Positions 22,512 through 34,869 of a DNA stretch of 64,000 nt are shown here, piece after piece. Below the pieces are notes generated by a model. That model had not been told where the DNA came from and did no database searches. It saw nothing but the letters and a program-made list of their open reading frames with translations. This stretch comes from Sporothrix humicola (Eukaryota; Ascomycota; Sordariomycetes; Ophiostomatales; Ophiostomataceae). Every line of letters starts with the position of its first letter. The stretch's first letter is position 1. A program made the position numbers and the translations under genes. The stretch covers positions 1 through 64,000 of the forward strand of contig WNYE01000055.1 in assembly GCA_021396245.1 (NCBI GenBank). Reading direction: 5' to 3'.

Positions 22512-23805
22512 GAAGTAGTGTGTAGAGAAGAAATTACAAAAGTTTGTTGGCTACGTGAGATTCCAGAGTTTGCATGCGATATCGCGGTCTCAATTATTCC
22601 TCGGCGGTTTCCATGTGTCCGGATAATACAGTACTTTGGCGGCCGTTGCCAATTGGAGCTGCCACTCAATGACAAGTATTGCGGGGAGGCGATTTCGTGT
22701 GGGGCAGCCTAGGCACAGTGAGTCGCCCCCTCTCCAGTTCGACATTCCACTGAGTGCCGTAGCTTCGGCGGCAGCCATTTTAGGAGTCCCGAATCTTCAA
22801 CTTCACGGTTCGTGCATAATTTCTTCTTTTGGCAATACTTCTGCTTCTGGTGCTTGAACTGTTGGTGTTTGAAGCTTTTTGTTATTCACCCAGGAAAATA
22901 ATTTATATTTGTATTTTTAAACGCAAGTTGCCTATATTTTTATTTCATATTGAATTTTGATCTGAAAGGATATAAAATAGTACTGATTTCTTTTTAATAT
23001 TTTCAAATTCAAAAATTCACCACAATATATTCAAATACGACAACCACAACTCGAAGGAGACATATAAACATGGCCTAAACATGGCAAAACGACACCCAGG
23101 ACCATATAGACGACTCACGAACACCAAAGATATATCACGGGCGTCGCGATGGGTATATGCCGTGGAAGCTTGGATTTGTGATCATCGCTGATCCTATGCT
23201 TTGACATCTCCGGGATGCCTCCCCGGCCGCACATATATATTACGGATCGGACACACCGGTAGTGGTGTGCTCGTGTATACCGTAGCCTCGTGGACACCGT
23301 AGCCTTGTGCGGCCTGATCGAAGGGGGAGGCAACTGAGAATGGCATATCCGTCATAGATATACAGAGGTGTGTTGCACAGAACTGTCATGGGAGCGCAGA
23401 TCCGATAATTCAATTTCAAGTATGCATCGATCAACAACGACACAAGGCCGCTCTGTTGGAAGAGATCAGAGATTATGATTTTGGAACGGTGCCCCTGGAA
23501 CGGTGGTCTTGTAACGGTCATGTTGGAAACGGTGATATATGGCTGATGAAATTTATTTGTATTTTTGAAAATTGGCTGTGCATGTATGCAGGAAAGAATC
23601 AAAAACATGATATGCACGGAAATATTTCTACACTAGATGTCTCTCATGCTTTTCTTTCGTGCTTTCTTTCAACTTTTGGATACAAGATGCCTGGTGGAGG
23701 GAAAGAGAGACGGTCAAAAAGGAGAGTGACACAAGACGGGAGGAGGGTAAAGGAGGTCGTAGAAGGTGTGAGAAGGAGGAGGAAAGGGAATTAAGAGCGT
23801 GTCAT
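22512..23805. other. Intergenic, AT-rich, 1.3 kb
   Basis: This gap separates two tandem minus-strand genes: the promoter of the isochorismatase gene on the left and the 3' end of the ATP synthase delta gene on the right. Bases about 22,870-23,060 are markedly AT-rich compared with the rest of the window. Around 23,220-23,540 there are repeated ACCGT/ACGGT motifs and a short tandem array, annotated separately. No gene is supported. Confidence 0.5.
23481..23536. repeat. Degenerate 14-nt tandem array carrying AACGGT
   Basis: AACGGT occurs at 23485, 23499, 23513 and 23528, a spacing of 14, 14 and 15 bases. The copies share a TTGGAACGGTG-like core. This is either a decayed minisatellite or a homotypic cluster of binding sites. 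The AACGG core resembles Myb-type sites, but that is only a resemblance. Confidence 0.7.
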
Positions 23806-24703
23806 CTATTTCAGGGAAGCCTGGATCGACTCGAGGACCTCGACCTCAATCTTGGCCTCGGCAATGTCCTGCTCGGAGCCGGAACCGTTGGCGATCTTCT
23901 GGGCCTCGGCCAGCTGCGACTTGACGGCCTCGGCGCTGAAGTCCTCAATGGGGTAGCCCTCGACGGCGTTGATGCTCAGGACGGAGTTGGGCTGGACAAT
24001 GGCGAAACCGCCAGACACTACAGTAAAGGGAGAGGTTAGTAATTGACTTGACATGTGGCGCTAATATCCGGCATGACGGGATATGCCGGCCGGCCGGACA
24101 TCGGACGTCAGACGGTTGACATTGGCGGGTGACTTGACTCACGGAAGAACTGCTTGGAGCCGCCGCTCTCCTCAATGACCTCGATCAGGCCAGGCTTCAG
24201 CTGCTCGATCGACGGCACGTGGTTGGCCAGGACACCCATCTCGCCGGACTCGGCCGGGATGTTGACCTGCACGACATCCTGCGACTTGTAGATGGTCTGT
24301 TCGGGAAGAAGAGTATACGTTAGCATTCGTTCGTCTATTGTCGTCGGTATATCTAGTTCGATGTGCGCGAATCATGTCTTTATGTTGACGTCGGTTGAGG
24401 GATAGGCGTTGGTGAGGGGTGCTGCGACAACATGACCCGTTTCGTCATTTTGCATTTGCGCGTTTTAAATCCGTACCTGGTGAGGCAGAGACAAGCTCAG
24501 CTTGATCTATATCATGACACTAGAGTTAGCACAACAGTTCCAAGCTTCTTCCACGAAAGAAAGCTCCTTCTCCTCCTTCTTCGGGGTCGGTGGCTTGCCT
24601 TGTCGGGGACAGCATCGGCATAGGTTCTCCGCTGGATAGCGACCCGCGGGACCATGGACGGGCGAGCGCGCAGCGCAGCACGGGCAATGCGCATCGAGTT
24701 CAT
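23806..24703 (-). CDS. ATP16: Mitochondrial F1 ATP synthase delta subunit
   Basis: Four exons (24703-24599, 24506-24477, 24296-24143, 24017-23806) encode 166 residues, the usual size for the mitochondrial delta subunit (bacterial epsilon homologue) of the F1 central stalk. The N-terminus MNSMRIARAALRARPSM is a basic amphipathic targeting peptide. The mature part runs IKLSLSLPHQ, TIYKSQDVVQVNIPAESGEMGVLANHV, LSGGFAIVQPNSVLSINAVEG and ends in the helical EVEVLESIQASLK, all family landmarks. Exon 2 is only 30 nt. Intron 1 must start with GC (AAG/GCAAGC) and end in AG, because no GT donor keeps the conserved reading; a strong GCAAG context is normal for GC-AG introns. The other donors are GTACGG and GTGAGT. 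Assignment and exon joins are well supported by protein conservation. Confidence 0.95.
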
Positions 24704-27700
24704 TGTGGCGGTTGGTGAGAGAGGAAGAGAAAAACGAGGTTCGGAGGGCGTGGAGGGGAGAGAAACCGGTCAATTGGGGTTTCTGCGGGTGGCGTGGATG
24801 CGTGGTCGGTTGGAGCTTTCGGAGGACAGGAGCAAAAAAACATCGCCAGAAAATGAAAATGGATTCCGATTTTCCTTCGAGCCCGCCTAGGGGGGGATCC
24901 ACCGCTCTACCCGCACCCTGCTTAGCCGGCAAAATGAGAGTCACATGACAAAGTCACGCGAGGGGTCACATGGCACTGTACGTGGCTTTCCCGACAAGCC
25001 CGCTTAAAAAGATAGTGCATATTGGCACCGCTTTGTTGCATGTACTTCTTCCCGTCCACTTCCGAGACAGTGCGGTAAATGGCCGGCTTCGTAGCATCCA
25101 GGGCATGACCTCATCATGACAATATCCAGTCTGTGGAAACAAAGCTTGGTAGTTCTTCCATTGCCAAAGTCCTGCGCCTCGCTCCGTTGTCGGGTGTCTC
25201 ATGTCATGACAAAACTCCAAGTATCAAAGAGGGAAAAGAGCTTCCAATTGTGATGCGAGGATGACGAATGCCAGGCTGAAATCCAAGCGACAGCTCGTCC
25301 TAATTCGAACGCTGATGCCTGGTTTCCGTCGCTTCATCAGTTCGGTCGCCTTTTGGTTTATACACAGCATATACATCGGGCCTATTGGATATTGCTTTCG
25401 GCGGGTACGGTTTTGGATCTCATTTGACCTGCTCTGTATAGGTTGCCATCAAACTCTTTTGATCACCGTTTCCTGAACGCAACTCGGTCGACGATAGAAT
25501 AGATGCGTACGTATTGCCCGTGGCGGCGATATCAGACCCCATGGACAAAGTATTGCGCGTACAGCATCACATCTCAGCCTTTTCCGCGGTTCGGTTTCCA
25601 TGTATGGATGTTTCCACGTATCGATATTAATCTCTGCATGGTCAATGAGCTGTCAGGATCTCAGCGATTGACTTGATACGGCCTCCTGCTGTCGCCATAT
25701 ATGTCCAGTTTGTCTCACTGGTTTATGGCCCATGAGCAGCCCGGATCCGTCCCGAAGAGCAGACAGGCCAAATAAATATGCATTGCGGCCAGTAATATAA
25801 CTGATGCGTTTTCCGTATGACCACTTACAAGTCATTGAAATAATATCTTGATATATCATGGACTGTTCTCATGGAGTGGTGGGATATGCCTCAGAGCACG
25901 GCATCAATGCCTGCTACTCCGGCGCATTCACAACATGCTTGCATCTGACAGGCATACCGGGCGAAAGGGCATTGTTTGATACCATGGCCTGGCACTTCAC
26001 TTCTTTGACTTGGGCGTGAGTTTGGCTGTGCCATGTGCCACACCACATCGTACGTTCTCTTTGTCTCTTCTACTTGCGGCTCTCTGTAACACAGCATTGC
26101 GCGTTTCAACATCTGAGCTGTAAGTTTTTGACTGTTGGCCGTTTGTGTTGCAAGCACTCAATAGCAAAAGGCCCGTTTCCTCACTCCTTTTTCTACACCT
26201 CTCTTTTTACACCTGTATATTTCACCATTGCTTGCGCTGGCAAACTCTTTTTGCGCGAGCGACCGCTACCGTAAATCCCTCAGACCAACTTCGCCAACTT
26301 CACTATTCAGTAGAAGGAGCAAGGCAAAAAGAGGGGGTAAAAAAGACCACTGGAAAAAGGGACGATAGATAGAAGAACGTTTTCCCTCTTCTCCATGCTC
26401 ACCATGAAACCAACTAGAAGAGCTAGAAAAGGGGAAGCGCGTTTACTAGCTGCCATAGCTTGACCCCATCTCGTCAGGTACATCAAAGAGACATTCGCAA
26501 AGACAATACTCCAGACTGACGAGGTCGCCGGAGCTTGTTAGTGAGTGTCCGTCTTTTTTTCGGGTTCCATTATCAAATGGAGCAAATGGAGCTCCTCTCC
26601 AGAGTTTCGAAAAAGGCTCAAAGAGATAAACAAAGAGTAGAGGATTTGGTTGTTGGAAGAAGAATTAAAACGGAGGGATCCCGTGCAGGGCCCTTTCTTT
26701 CTTCTCTGGCCCTGCATCACCCTGAATGAAAGATATCAAAGAAAGCTTCTGAGAATGGTAGCACCACCGGAGCAAAAATGATCAAAAAGGAGCAAAGGGC
26801 GGCGCTTTGTCATGGGCATCTGGTGAGGCCATGTGGTCACCCGGGAAGACAAAAGCAGACACGCACATGGGCATGAACCCTTTACAAAAGCAGACAACGG
26901 CTTGTTGCGGCCATTGTGCTTGTGCGATTCGTCTGTTATTGTTCGCTTGTCTGCTTCCCGAAATATTTAGGGAGAGAGCGCGTCGTGCTTGTTTCTCGTC
27001 AGTTTGATTTTTGAATTTTATTTCGAATATTTTTATATCGCATTTCTTTGTCTCCTGCGAGGAGGGGCCACACCGACAGTTTGGAGCCATACTGGTTCCC
27101 TGCCATAACAATTTCGCTCGCGATGTTCACTGTTTTCGTCCTATGTTCTTTTCGCGTTGGTCACGTCTTCCTTGTCCTCCTCGTCGTTTCCTCTTGTCCT
27201 TCCCTCCTGGTTATACCAAGTGGGACAAGCTTTGCAGAATCAGCTTAGACTCGGGACTATGGAATGCTTGACCTCAAGTACAGGCCAAGTACAGGCCGCT
27301 AGCGGGTGCCGTCAAAACGGTCGCACCTGCGAAAATGCGAAAACGGGCAGACCAATTTTTTAGTGCTCCTGCATCGTTCACCGCTGTTGAGGCAAAACGG
27401 AGGGCCGACTGGGACCGCTCTTTCTCTCTGTCCACCCTCCTTCCTTTCGAAATCAAACCTCCTGTCTCTCACTCTTTGCCCTTGCGTGGAGCCGCTATTG
27501 GGAGTGGACGGCGGGCAGCACCTTCCTGTGAGCCTTTTTTTCTTTTGTGGTGTTTCGATTTCACATTCCGAATTAGGAAACTACAAGTTGGCCTCGCAAG
27601 GAGAGAAGGACCCAGAGAAAAAAAAGGAGCATGTTTCCCGGACCGTGCACTGTTCACACGATGATCTATTTTGTCGTCGTAGGGAAGGAGCAGACGAGAC

Positions 27701-28145
27701 GGACGGGTATTCAGTGGGATCTGGAAATCCTTCCCTCTGGTGGATAAATCTCACGATCGAATTCGCACTCGTAGGGTTGTGAACGAGAAAGGGAAGTTCG
27801 ACACGATATTTCTCGCACACTGCCGCTTGCATATCCCATTTTTGTGTTGTCTTTCTCTCTCGGATTTACCCTCATATTTTTTGCTTTTGAATTGTCGACC
27901 ACACGCGGTATGAGCGCCAAAGGGTCCGAAAGGGGAAGCCGAACACGAAAAGGCAAAGGAAGAGCAAATGACAGAGGGAGAACAGCTGTTTTGCCTGTGC
28001 ATTGTGCATTACAACTGCGGGGTTGCAATAACGACGACACGATGGTATTACGAGCGGCTGTCTTGAGGGAGAGGGAGGGCGACAGAAAGAGGGGGTTGTT
28101 TCGTGGGGGTACAGTCAACACTGACAATCCACTCCGGTTGACCAT

Positions 28146-28167
28146 AACCACAACCACAACCACAACC
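28146..28167. repeat. AACCAC hexamer microsatellite
   Basis: Three AACCAC units plus AACC lie inside the gene-poor block. Nothing nearby suggests a function. Confidence 0.85.
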
Positions 28168-30717
28168 CAAAAGCGCACACGACAAACTGCAACCTACACG
28201 TCGAGGAAATGGCATAATACTCCTAATATTTCCATCTCACAACGTGGAAAACGGTCGGTACGACGTGGCGTTGAGCTCTGTCTGTGACAGTCTTTGTCCG
28301 ACGATATCTGACTCGCAGACACATTGACGGGACAAGACAAAAACAAAAGTGACGACGCATTCATGCGGGCCGTGAGCTGCTGAACTGAAGGGTCCACGGT
28401 TGATGTTTGTTGTTGTCCATTATGTGGCCCATTATCGCGGCCAACCCTTTAGTGAAATGGGCTGCGGTTTCGGTCCCTTCTTGTTTTCTGTTTGCTGGCA
28501 TGTATGATTGGCGATATACACGTCGGGAGGAGAGACATTGGCAGGGGCATACGTCGACATGATGCAACGGCGAGGGTCACATTGCCCAGCGATTTTCGGT
28601 TGCTCTCTTGCTTTCCTTGCTCTCTTGTCCCCATTGATGGACATCTTGATGTTTCGGATGCCCTTTCTCCTCTTTTCGTCCAGCATATCTTTACTGTGGT
28701 ATGTCGTTCTGTCGTCAGAAGATGCGGTGAACAAGATGGTCTTGCGATTTACGCTGTCGAAATTGTGGCATTTTTGAATATCCTCGGCTACAACACACTC
28801 CTGTCTCATCTCATATTCACCAGAGACACTCTGTTGACACACTCACTTGCATCGGGGATCGACGCCGCAAGCAAATCATGGCAGACAGGGTCTACACCAC
28901 CCTGATTTATTGTCTGCTGATTTTCTAGAATATTTTGAGGGGGGAGGCGAAGGGGCGCTGCGACTTGCCTTTCTGCGTTGTTACAGCACGACACCCAATT
29001 GACGAGAAACAAACCCCGTGCTAGTCGATCTCTTGTCTTTGATATTGCCTGTTGGCCAGCGAGCCACCGTTTGTTTGGGACTTTGGTTCGTATGGGTTCT
29101 TTTCAAGGTTGGAGGGTCGGAAGATTTTACATGATAGACATTGAGCAGCAAGAGGCGACAGGCGATGCATCCTGGTTTTGAAACTGTGGACGAACGACAG
29201 ACGACCAACCTCTCCGTTTTGCTCGTGCCATTTCTCCTCTTTCTGGTCGTCGTCTCTGGCCTTCCTGCGCTTAGATGGAAACATGTTACACGTCGCTTGC
29301 GGCGGTCACATTGCGAAATAATCAGAAGACCATGCACGAGGAAGAACAGTAACAGCATGGAGAACCACACAATATGGATGGCGCTATCGCATGTAGGTAG
29401 CTTGTCAACGTGCAGTAGGCCCGCATGGCTGCAGGGCAGGTGGACACAATCGAAGAATGGAAGGAAGACGACCAAGAAGGGTAAATGGGCAAGTATATAA
29501 AGTGCAGCGGGATGAAGTACACACAGAGATGTGATGCAGAGTGGTCAAGAGATCAATCTCGAAATCAATTGAGGGAAGGAAAAGAAATCAAGAAAAAGGA
29601 AGCAAAATCGACAAGAGGTCGATCATTGGAGGGTTGTTCTGCAGCATCATGCACACTACCAGATGGAGGAGTTTGATATCCAGACAAGACAGACAAATAT
29701 CCCAATCTTCTTTCTCAATGCTGTTGAGACATACTCCATACTGACAGAGACTGACAAGGAAGACGGAAAAGCATCTCTGCTGCAAGATCTCTTATGCCTT
29801 CTACCCTGGCCTGAAAGCTTGTCATACGGGTGCCTACTTGAATGTTCTGCAAGCCAAGGGATCTTCACCGTTCTTTTTGCGAAGAGGCAAACACAGGCAA
29901 CAAAAACCCTCCTAAACCCGCCGACTCGTAATTATGTCCAGTGCCACGACATCAAGCATCCAGCACTCTGTATCAAAGTGGCGTCGGGAAGAATGCAGGT
30001 GAGAAAGGCGGCAAAAGCGACGATCCCTTTTCTCAAAAGCCAAAAATAAAGAGGACGAATACGGCTTATTACGTCGTTGGGCATGGCCGTGCATGCTTGA
30101 CCCTTTGTGCTTGCCGTGAGATTTTATTGATATCTCGTATGAATTTCTACGACGAATTAAATTATATACGATGTCCGGTATGGGGCCTCACTAAAACGGT
30201 GCCGTTCTTCAATCTGATCATCGCAAAAACGGAAGCAAAATCAAGGTCCCTCTGCATTCCCCCTGTTCGTCTTGAAAGCACGCTGCAGAACGGGCTAGCA
30301 GACGCACCATGCATGTCGAAATGAATTTCAAAGATGCGTCCCTTCATTTTGTTTTGCAGATGTTTGTTTTGTTTCCTTGCCCGGCTGTTTCGTTTCAGGG
30401 CCTCTCAAGTCACTAAAAACCTGGGAAACAGGGTTCTGTCGCTAGTTGGGACAGGCTACGGAGCATATCTGTCTCCCGTAATTTAAACAGACAAGGCACA
30501 CTGAGGACGAGGGTTGGGGGAAATCGACGAAACAAAACAAATATAAAAATATCAACAATCAAAAACAGGGCACACGCTGCGCACGTTGGTTTTAGGCGAT
30601 GCGATCATCTAGAAATGAGCCGTACGGCTGCCTTCTTTGTCCTGTTTTCATTGCGCCTCGTCTCACGGTTTGATCTTTTGTTGTTATTCCAGGGCCAAGA
30701 CCGCTAAAAATGCTGTA

Positions 30718-30770
30718 CAATACTGAATACTGCGCAATACCGCGGGCAATACGAGCCCACTAAGCAATAC
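30718..30770. repeat. Cluster of AATAC motifs
   Basis: CAATAC or GAATAC occurs five times in 53 bases (30718, 30725, 30735, 30747, 30765). Spacing is irregular, so this is a motif cluster rather than a tandem repeat. No palindrome or hairpin is obvious. Confidence 0.6.
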
Positions 30771-33169
30771 TTGGGACCGTCGTACCCTGAAAGTAGCGGC
30801 GACGCAATTTGACCCGTCCCACCGCTCAGGGCACAAGGGCGATGTAGGTCAGGGCAGGAAGCCCGCTACGGCGCGCTACACGTTCTTGGAGTAGACGGCG
30901 CCCGTGACACATTTGCGCAAAGCCGTATTGCAGAGCAAAAAACCAAGGCTCGGCAGGGCACAAAAAAAGTAGGCGCGGCATCAGAGGCCGCAGGGCATGC
31001 AGATCCCTCGGCGCTCATCTCGTCTTCTCAGTCTTTGACTCTTTGTTGGCTTCGCTGAAATACTTGATATTTTAGGTTGTTTTTGGCTCTTGACCTGTTA
31101 CGGTGTAAGCGTGCCAAGACCGAAACTGTGAACTGTGAAATGTATGGGAAATAAGGCCAAAAATATGTCACCGCTCTTTGCATGCTGAAATTTACGTATT
31201 TTGTACGGTGAAATATACGAGATAATGCGCGTCTCAGCTGTGTTGTCATTGTTGTGAGAAAGAGGATACCAAGAAAACAAAACGGGCTTAACATGCCGAA
31301 AAATAGCCAGAGGGGGCTTGAGGGGGCATGAAATTACAGCTGTACGAACATGCGGATATCAACGGGGCCTTTTGCCTGTCCATTTCTGCCATTTTTGCTG
31401 GGGAGGCTGGAAAAGCAAAAACACGTAACGAAATGGTAACAAAATGCAAGAAACGAGATGCAAAAGCCCACAAATGGAGCCGAAAATGCAGCCCTAGGAC
31501 CAGTCAGAACAGAACAGCTATTTTGCTTTCGATATGCATTGCAACACGGACCACTTTCAACAGTTACGGCTGGAGTGGATTTGGGTGGACTTTGATTCAA
31601 TTGACAAGACCCTCTTGTTCTTCAAGGTCTCCATTTTCTTTCTTTTTTAAGCGATGGTCAGTGGGGATCTGCTGCTAGGAAGAGACAGGGGACAAAAGCC
31701 AAGATCTGAATTGCGATGAAAAAAGAAGGGAAAGAATAAAATAAAAAGAAAATATAAATGAAAAAAGAAACCGAAATGAGAACTCGGAGTGGAAAAGGCG
31801 AAAAACGGTGAGAAATTGAAGGCAAAACTAAAGAAATGCACACAAAAAAGCACAGAAAACACACAAAAGAAAAAAAGCAAATGACACAGGGATCTCGACG
31901 GCAAGCCACGATCAGGATCGCGTTTTTCATCGGCATAGTTTATTTACGGCATGCGTTTGATTCGTCCGTTGGCGCTTTTTATTGTCATTGAATGGACATC
32001 AGTCTCCTGACAGTCTCCTCTGACTCTCGCCATGGCTTTTCGCCTGGTCTGGACCATCGAATCATCGAATAAAATGACCCTTATTGGCGAGCCCAGGCCA
32101 ACTGGCGAGAAGAAGGGAAAATATTTTCTTTTTTTGGCTTGCTTTTGCTCCCCCGAAGCTCTCATAGCTCTAATTATTCTCTTCCCAACAAAGGCACTGG
32201 GCGGTGGCGATGGTCGCAAAGAGGAAAGCGTTTCGAAGGGGTAAAAATTTGAATGTTCGCTAGAAAAAATTGCACTGAAGAAAAATTTTAGCACCGAGAA
32301 ATTTGCGACCAACAGCCTCCTGCCTCCTAGATCGGGCGGACCAGTCGCACCAGTCTCTCCCAGGTATCCCTTTTTCTCTTACAATACAACAAGCTACAAA
32401 CCACACCGTCTCGACGACGGTCTACCAGACCGCTGGAAACGCGTGTCGAATGCCCCCAAAACGTAGAGAAAACGGACTATCCTCTAGCGCTTCTTTGCAG
32501 TGTATATGTAAATTGTCAGGTCCCGACAAAACGGAGGAAGGGAGGGCTATCATTCGTAATTGGTTCGGGAGGGCACATGCAACATGGCTAGAGGCACAGA
32601 CAGCGTTCTCGGAGCACTGCTGGGAAGAAAATGGGAATAAAACTGAAAAAGAAATGTCGCACCTGGAGATCACCGTGCGCTAATGGCTGAATCGCTTTAC
32701 TAGCACTGTATTTCTCACACAAATGACGTCGGATACAGTGCTAACTATACGGAGCCACGTCGCCCGTTGCACATCCCACATTGCCATTTGCCCTCTACCA
32801 CCCACCAGATGCCAAATCTCACATTATCGAGGAGGAAAGAAGAGGAGAAAAAGACGAGGGTATGCTCGCTGGAAACAACGCTATATTCGTCGCCGTTTTG
32901 CAATTGGCCTGGCGCTGTTTCGAGAACCAGGAAGAAGGAGAATTTCATCGTAATACATGGCAACTGCACGCGTAATGCACAGGGTGGTGCAGCACCAAGC
33001 AAGTTCGAGGATTACAGAGCACGCACCGCAAGTAGGCGCAACAAGGCGCAAGCAGGCGCAGGGTGCAAGGAGCAGGCCAGCAAGCCTTCCAAATTATTAC
33101 GGAGCATGAAGTAATTCCGCGAAACGTTGGGCTGGTTTTAGTAGGGACGAATCGGCCAGCACGAGAATC

Positions 33170-34869
33170 CCCCCGTTCTGCCCACGCTACTGGCTGTTTC
33201 TGCCTTTTGCAGCGCCCTTCTCATTCGCCCCTTCCATTTCGTCCAAAATGCGAGTCGCACTATGGGCCCGAACCTGGTCCTTTTGTGCCTATTCCGTATT
33301 CCGTAGCAAGCGCGAACGGCGCGAAACGCGCTGCATTTCACCGCTTTCATCCCATTGTTTTAGCGCCTTTCCCTCCGTTTTCCGCCTTTCTTTGCTTTTG
33401 TCCCATTTCTGGTGCCTTCCTCTTTGTTTCCCTGCGTCGTCGGTGGTCATGCCCCCACTGTCCACGACTGCCTTTTTCGACAAAACTGATCAGCCCCAGT
33501 CCCACCGTCCGAGCAAATACCGACTGGTTCCTTCATTCTCCGTTCTTTCCCTCTCGCCCACCATCACTTTCTAGTGCAGCAAGTACCACCAACGCCTCCT
33601 TCGCTGACTGCAGCCGTTCAATACTTCCAATACTGCAACAACGCCCCCCGTGCCTCCCTCTTTCCTTCCGTCCAAGGGCCCTAGTAAAATACGATAGGGT
33701 CAACCTTAAGAAAAAACCTGATCTTTTATTCCCCCTAGAGGAAGCCGCTCCCCCCTCACGACAACACCCACGCCCACGCACACACACATATCTACACATC
33801 ACTTCCGTTTCCATACGAACCCTTTTTCTTTTTCCTACCCTTTCGCCCTCCTCCCACACTCTGTTCACTCGGTTTCTCTTTTCTTTCCTCTTCAACCTCG
33901 ACAATATTCGCAGTTGTGCGCGTCCTGATCTACAGTCACAAGGCAACTCATCTCCTCATTTCGCCTTTGCCTCTCTTCTCACCAAATACGGAGTACTCGC
34001 ACACACCTTAAAAACGCCAACCGCCCGCCATCTCGCTCTCCCAATACCAGTGGCTGTGTTTTGGCGGCAAATCTGCGCGACTCATCTTCTCTTTGCACAA
34101 CACACCAAAGTCCCTGCATTCCCGCCTGGCAACCTAAAAACCTGGAATACACCAAACCCTTCGATCAAGGATCAGCTGTCTGACCGGATTTCTTTGTTTT
34201 GACTCGAATTGTTTCTTTTCTTGTCTTTATATTCCTCGCCTCCTTCTATTTTTCCTCGCGGGAAAATACGAAGCAACAGGAACAACGTTGAACAACTCAC
34301 CTTGGAACCTTGGATCTTGGACCTTGGATCGACGATACTCTATCTCACCGTGAGACGGACACGAACAGCTTCGACGACATCTAACTCAATCGCACAGAAA
34401 GCATCTGGGGGGGACTTGCTTTCTTATATCAAGCCTCCCGCCGCACTCTCCCCTTTCACCCTTCTTCCTCCCCTTCAGCTTTTTATTGGCTTTTGACGAT
34501 GTTCGTCCGCTTATAGCAATACGGTCCCTAGGGACGACAATACCTTCAATCCTATTTTCTGGCTTTGTCTAGGAACGCACAATAATCTTTGTGCTGTTCT
34601 TTGGGCTTTTGCAGAAGAGCCTTTGAGCAAGATCGATTTTGACTTGTTTAAAGGCGGTCCACCCGCGTACATTGTTTGGAACGCACAACTTGATATCACG
34701 ACCTCGACCAACGACGCCGTATTATTCACCACCTTGGAACCCTATTTTTGAACCTTTACTATTCTCGTCCCTTATATTCCGCTGAAACTCTTATTTTCAC
34801 GCACTCTCACCCGCCTCACTTTCTTCTCACCTCTTTTCTCTCCCTCCACATCTCACATTTTCACCCAAA
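33170..34869 (+). promoter_or_regulatory. Long CT-rich leader before the DUF2457-like gene
   Basis: About 1.7 kb of strongly pyrimidine-rich plus-strand sequence leads up to the ATG at 34870. CT-rich tracts just upstream of and within 5' UTRs are common in filamentous ascomycetes. The length suggests a long 5' leader with several short upstream open frames, which could repress translation. Transcript boundaries cannot be placed from sequence. Confidence 0.5.
34300..34328. repeat. CCTTGGA heptamer repeat
   Basis: Four close copies of CCTTGGA (one as TCTTGGA) occur within the CT-rich leader of the DUF2457-like gene. Confidence 0.75.

Larger units (their letters stand above)
24704..34869. other. 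10-kb gene-poor block
   Basis: Between the ATP synthase delta start (-) and the DUF2457-like start (+), I find no frame with a recognisable domain, consistent codon use or conserved splice structure. The left end should carry the delta-subunit promoter. About 31,680-31,880 is an A- and purine-rich stretch, and about 33,170-34,860 is strongly CT-rich. A 379-codon open frame at 33063-34202 is explained by scarcity of stop codons in CT-rich DNA. No tRNA, rRNA or transposase signature was seen. The block may be an extended regulatory region, non-coding transcription units or degraded elements. Confidence 0.5.

Noticed and set aside
25891..26157. 88-codon minus-strand frame ending in a Cys-rich stretch
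   Set aside because: Five Cys near the end drew attention, but the spacing fits no CX9C or effector pattern I know. There is no signal peptide and no supporting splice structure.
33063..34202. 379-codon plus-strand open frame upstream of the DUF2457-like gene
   Set aside because: It lies in CT-rich DNA where stop codons are rare. The translation is Ser/Pro/Phe/Leu-rich with no domain, and the codon use follows the base bias.
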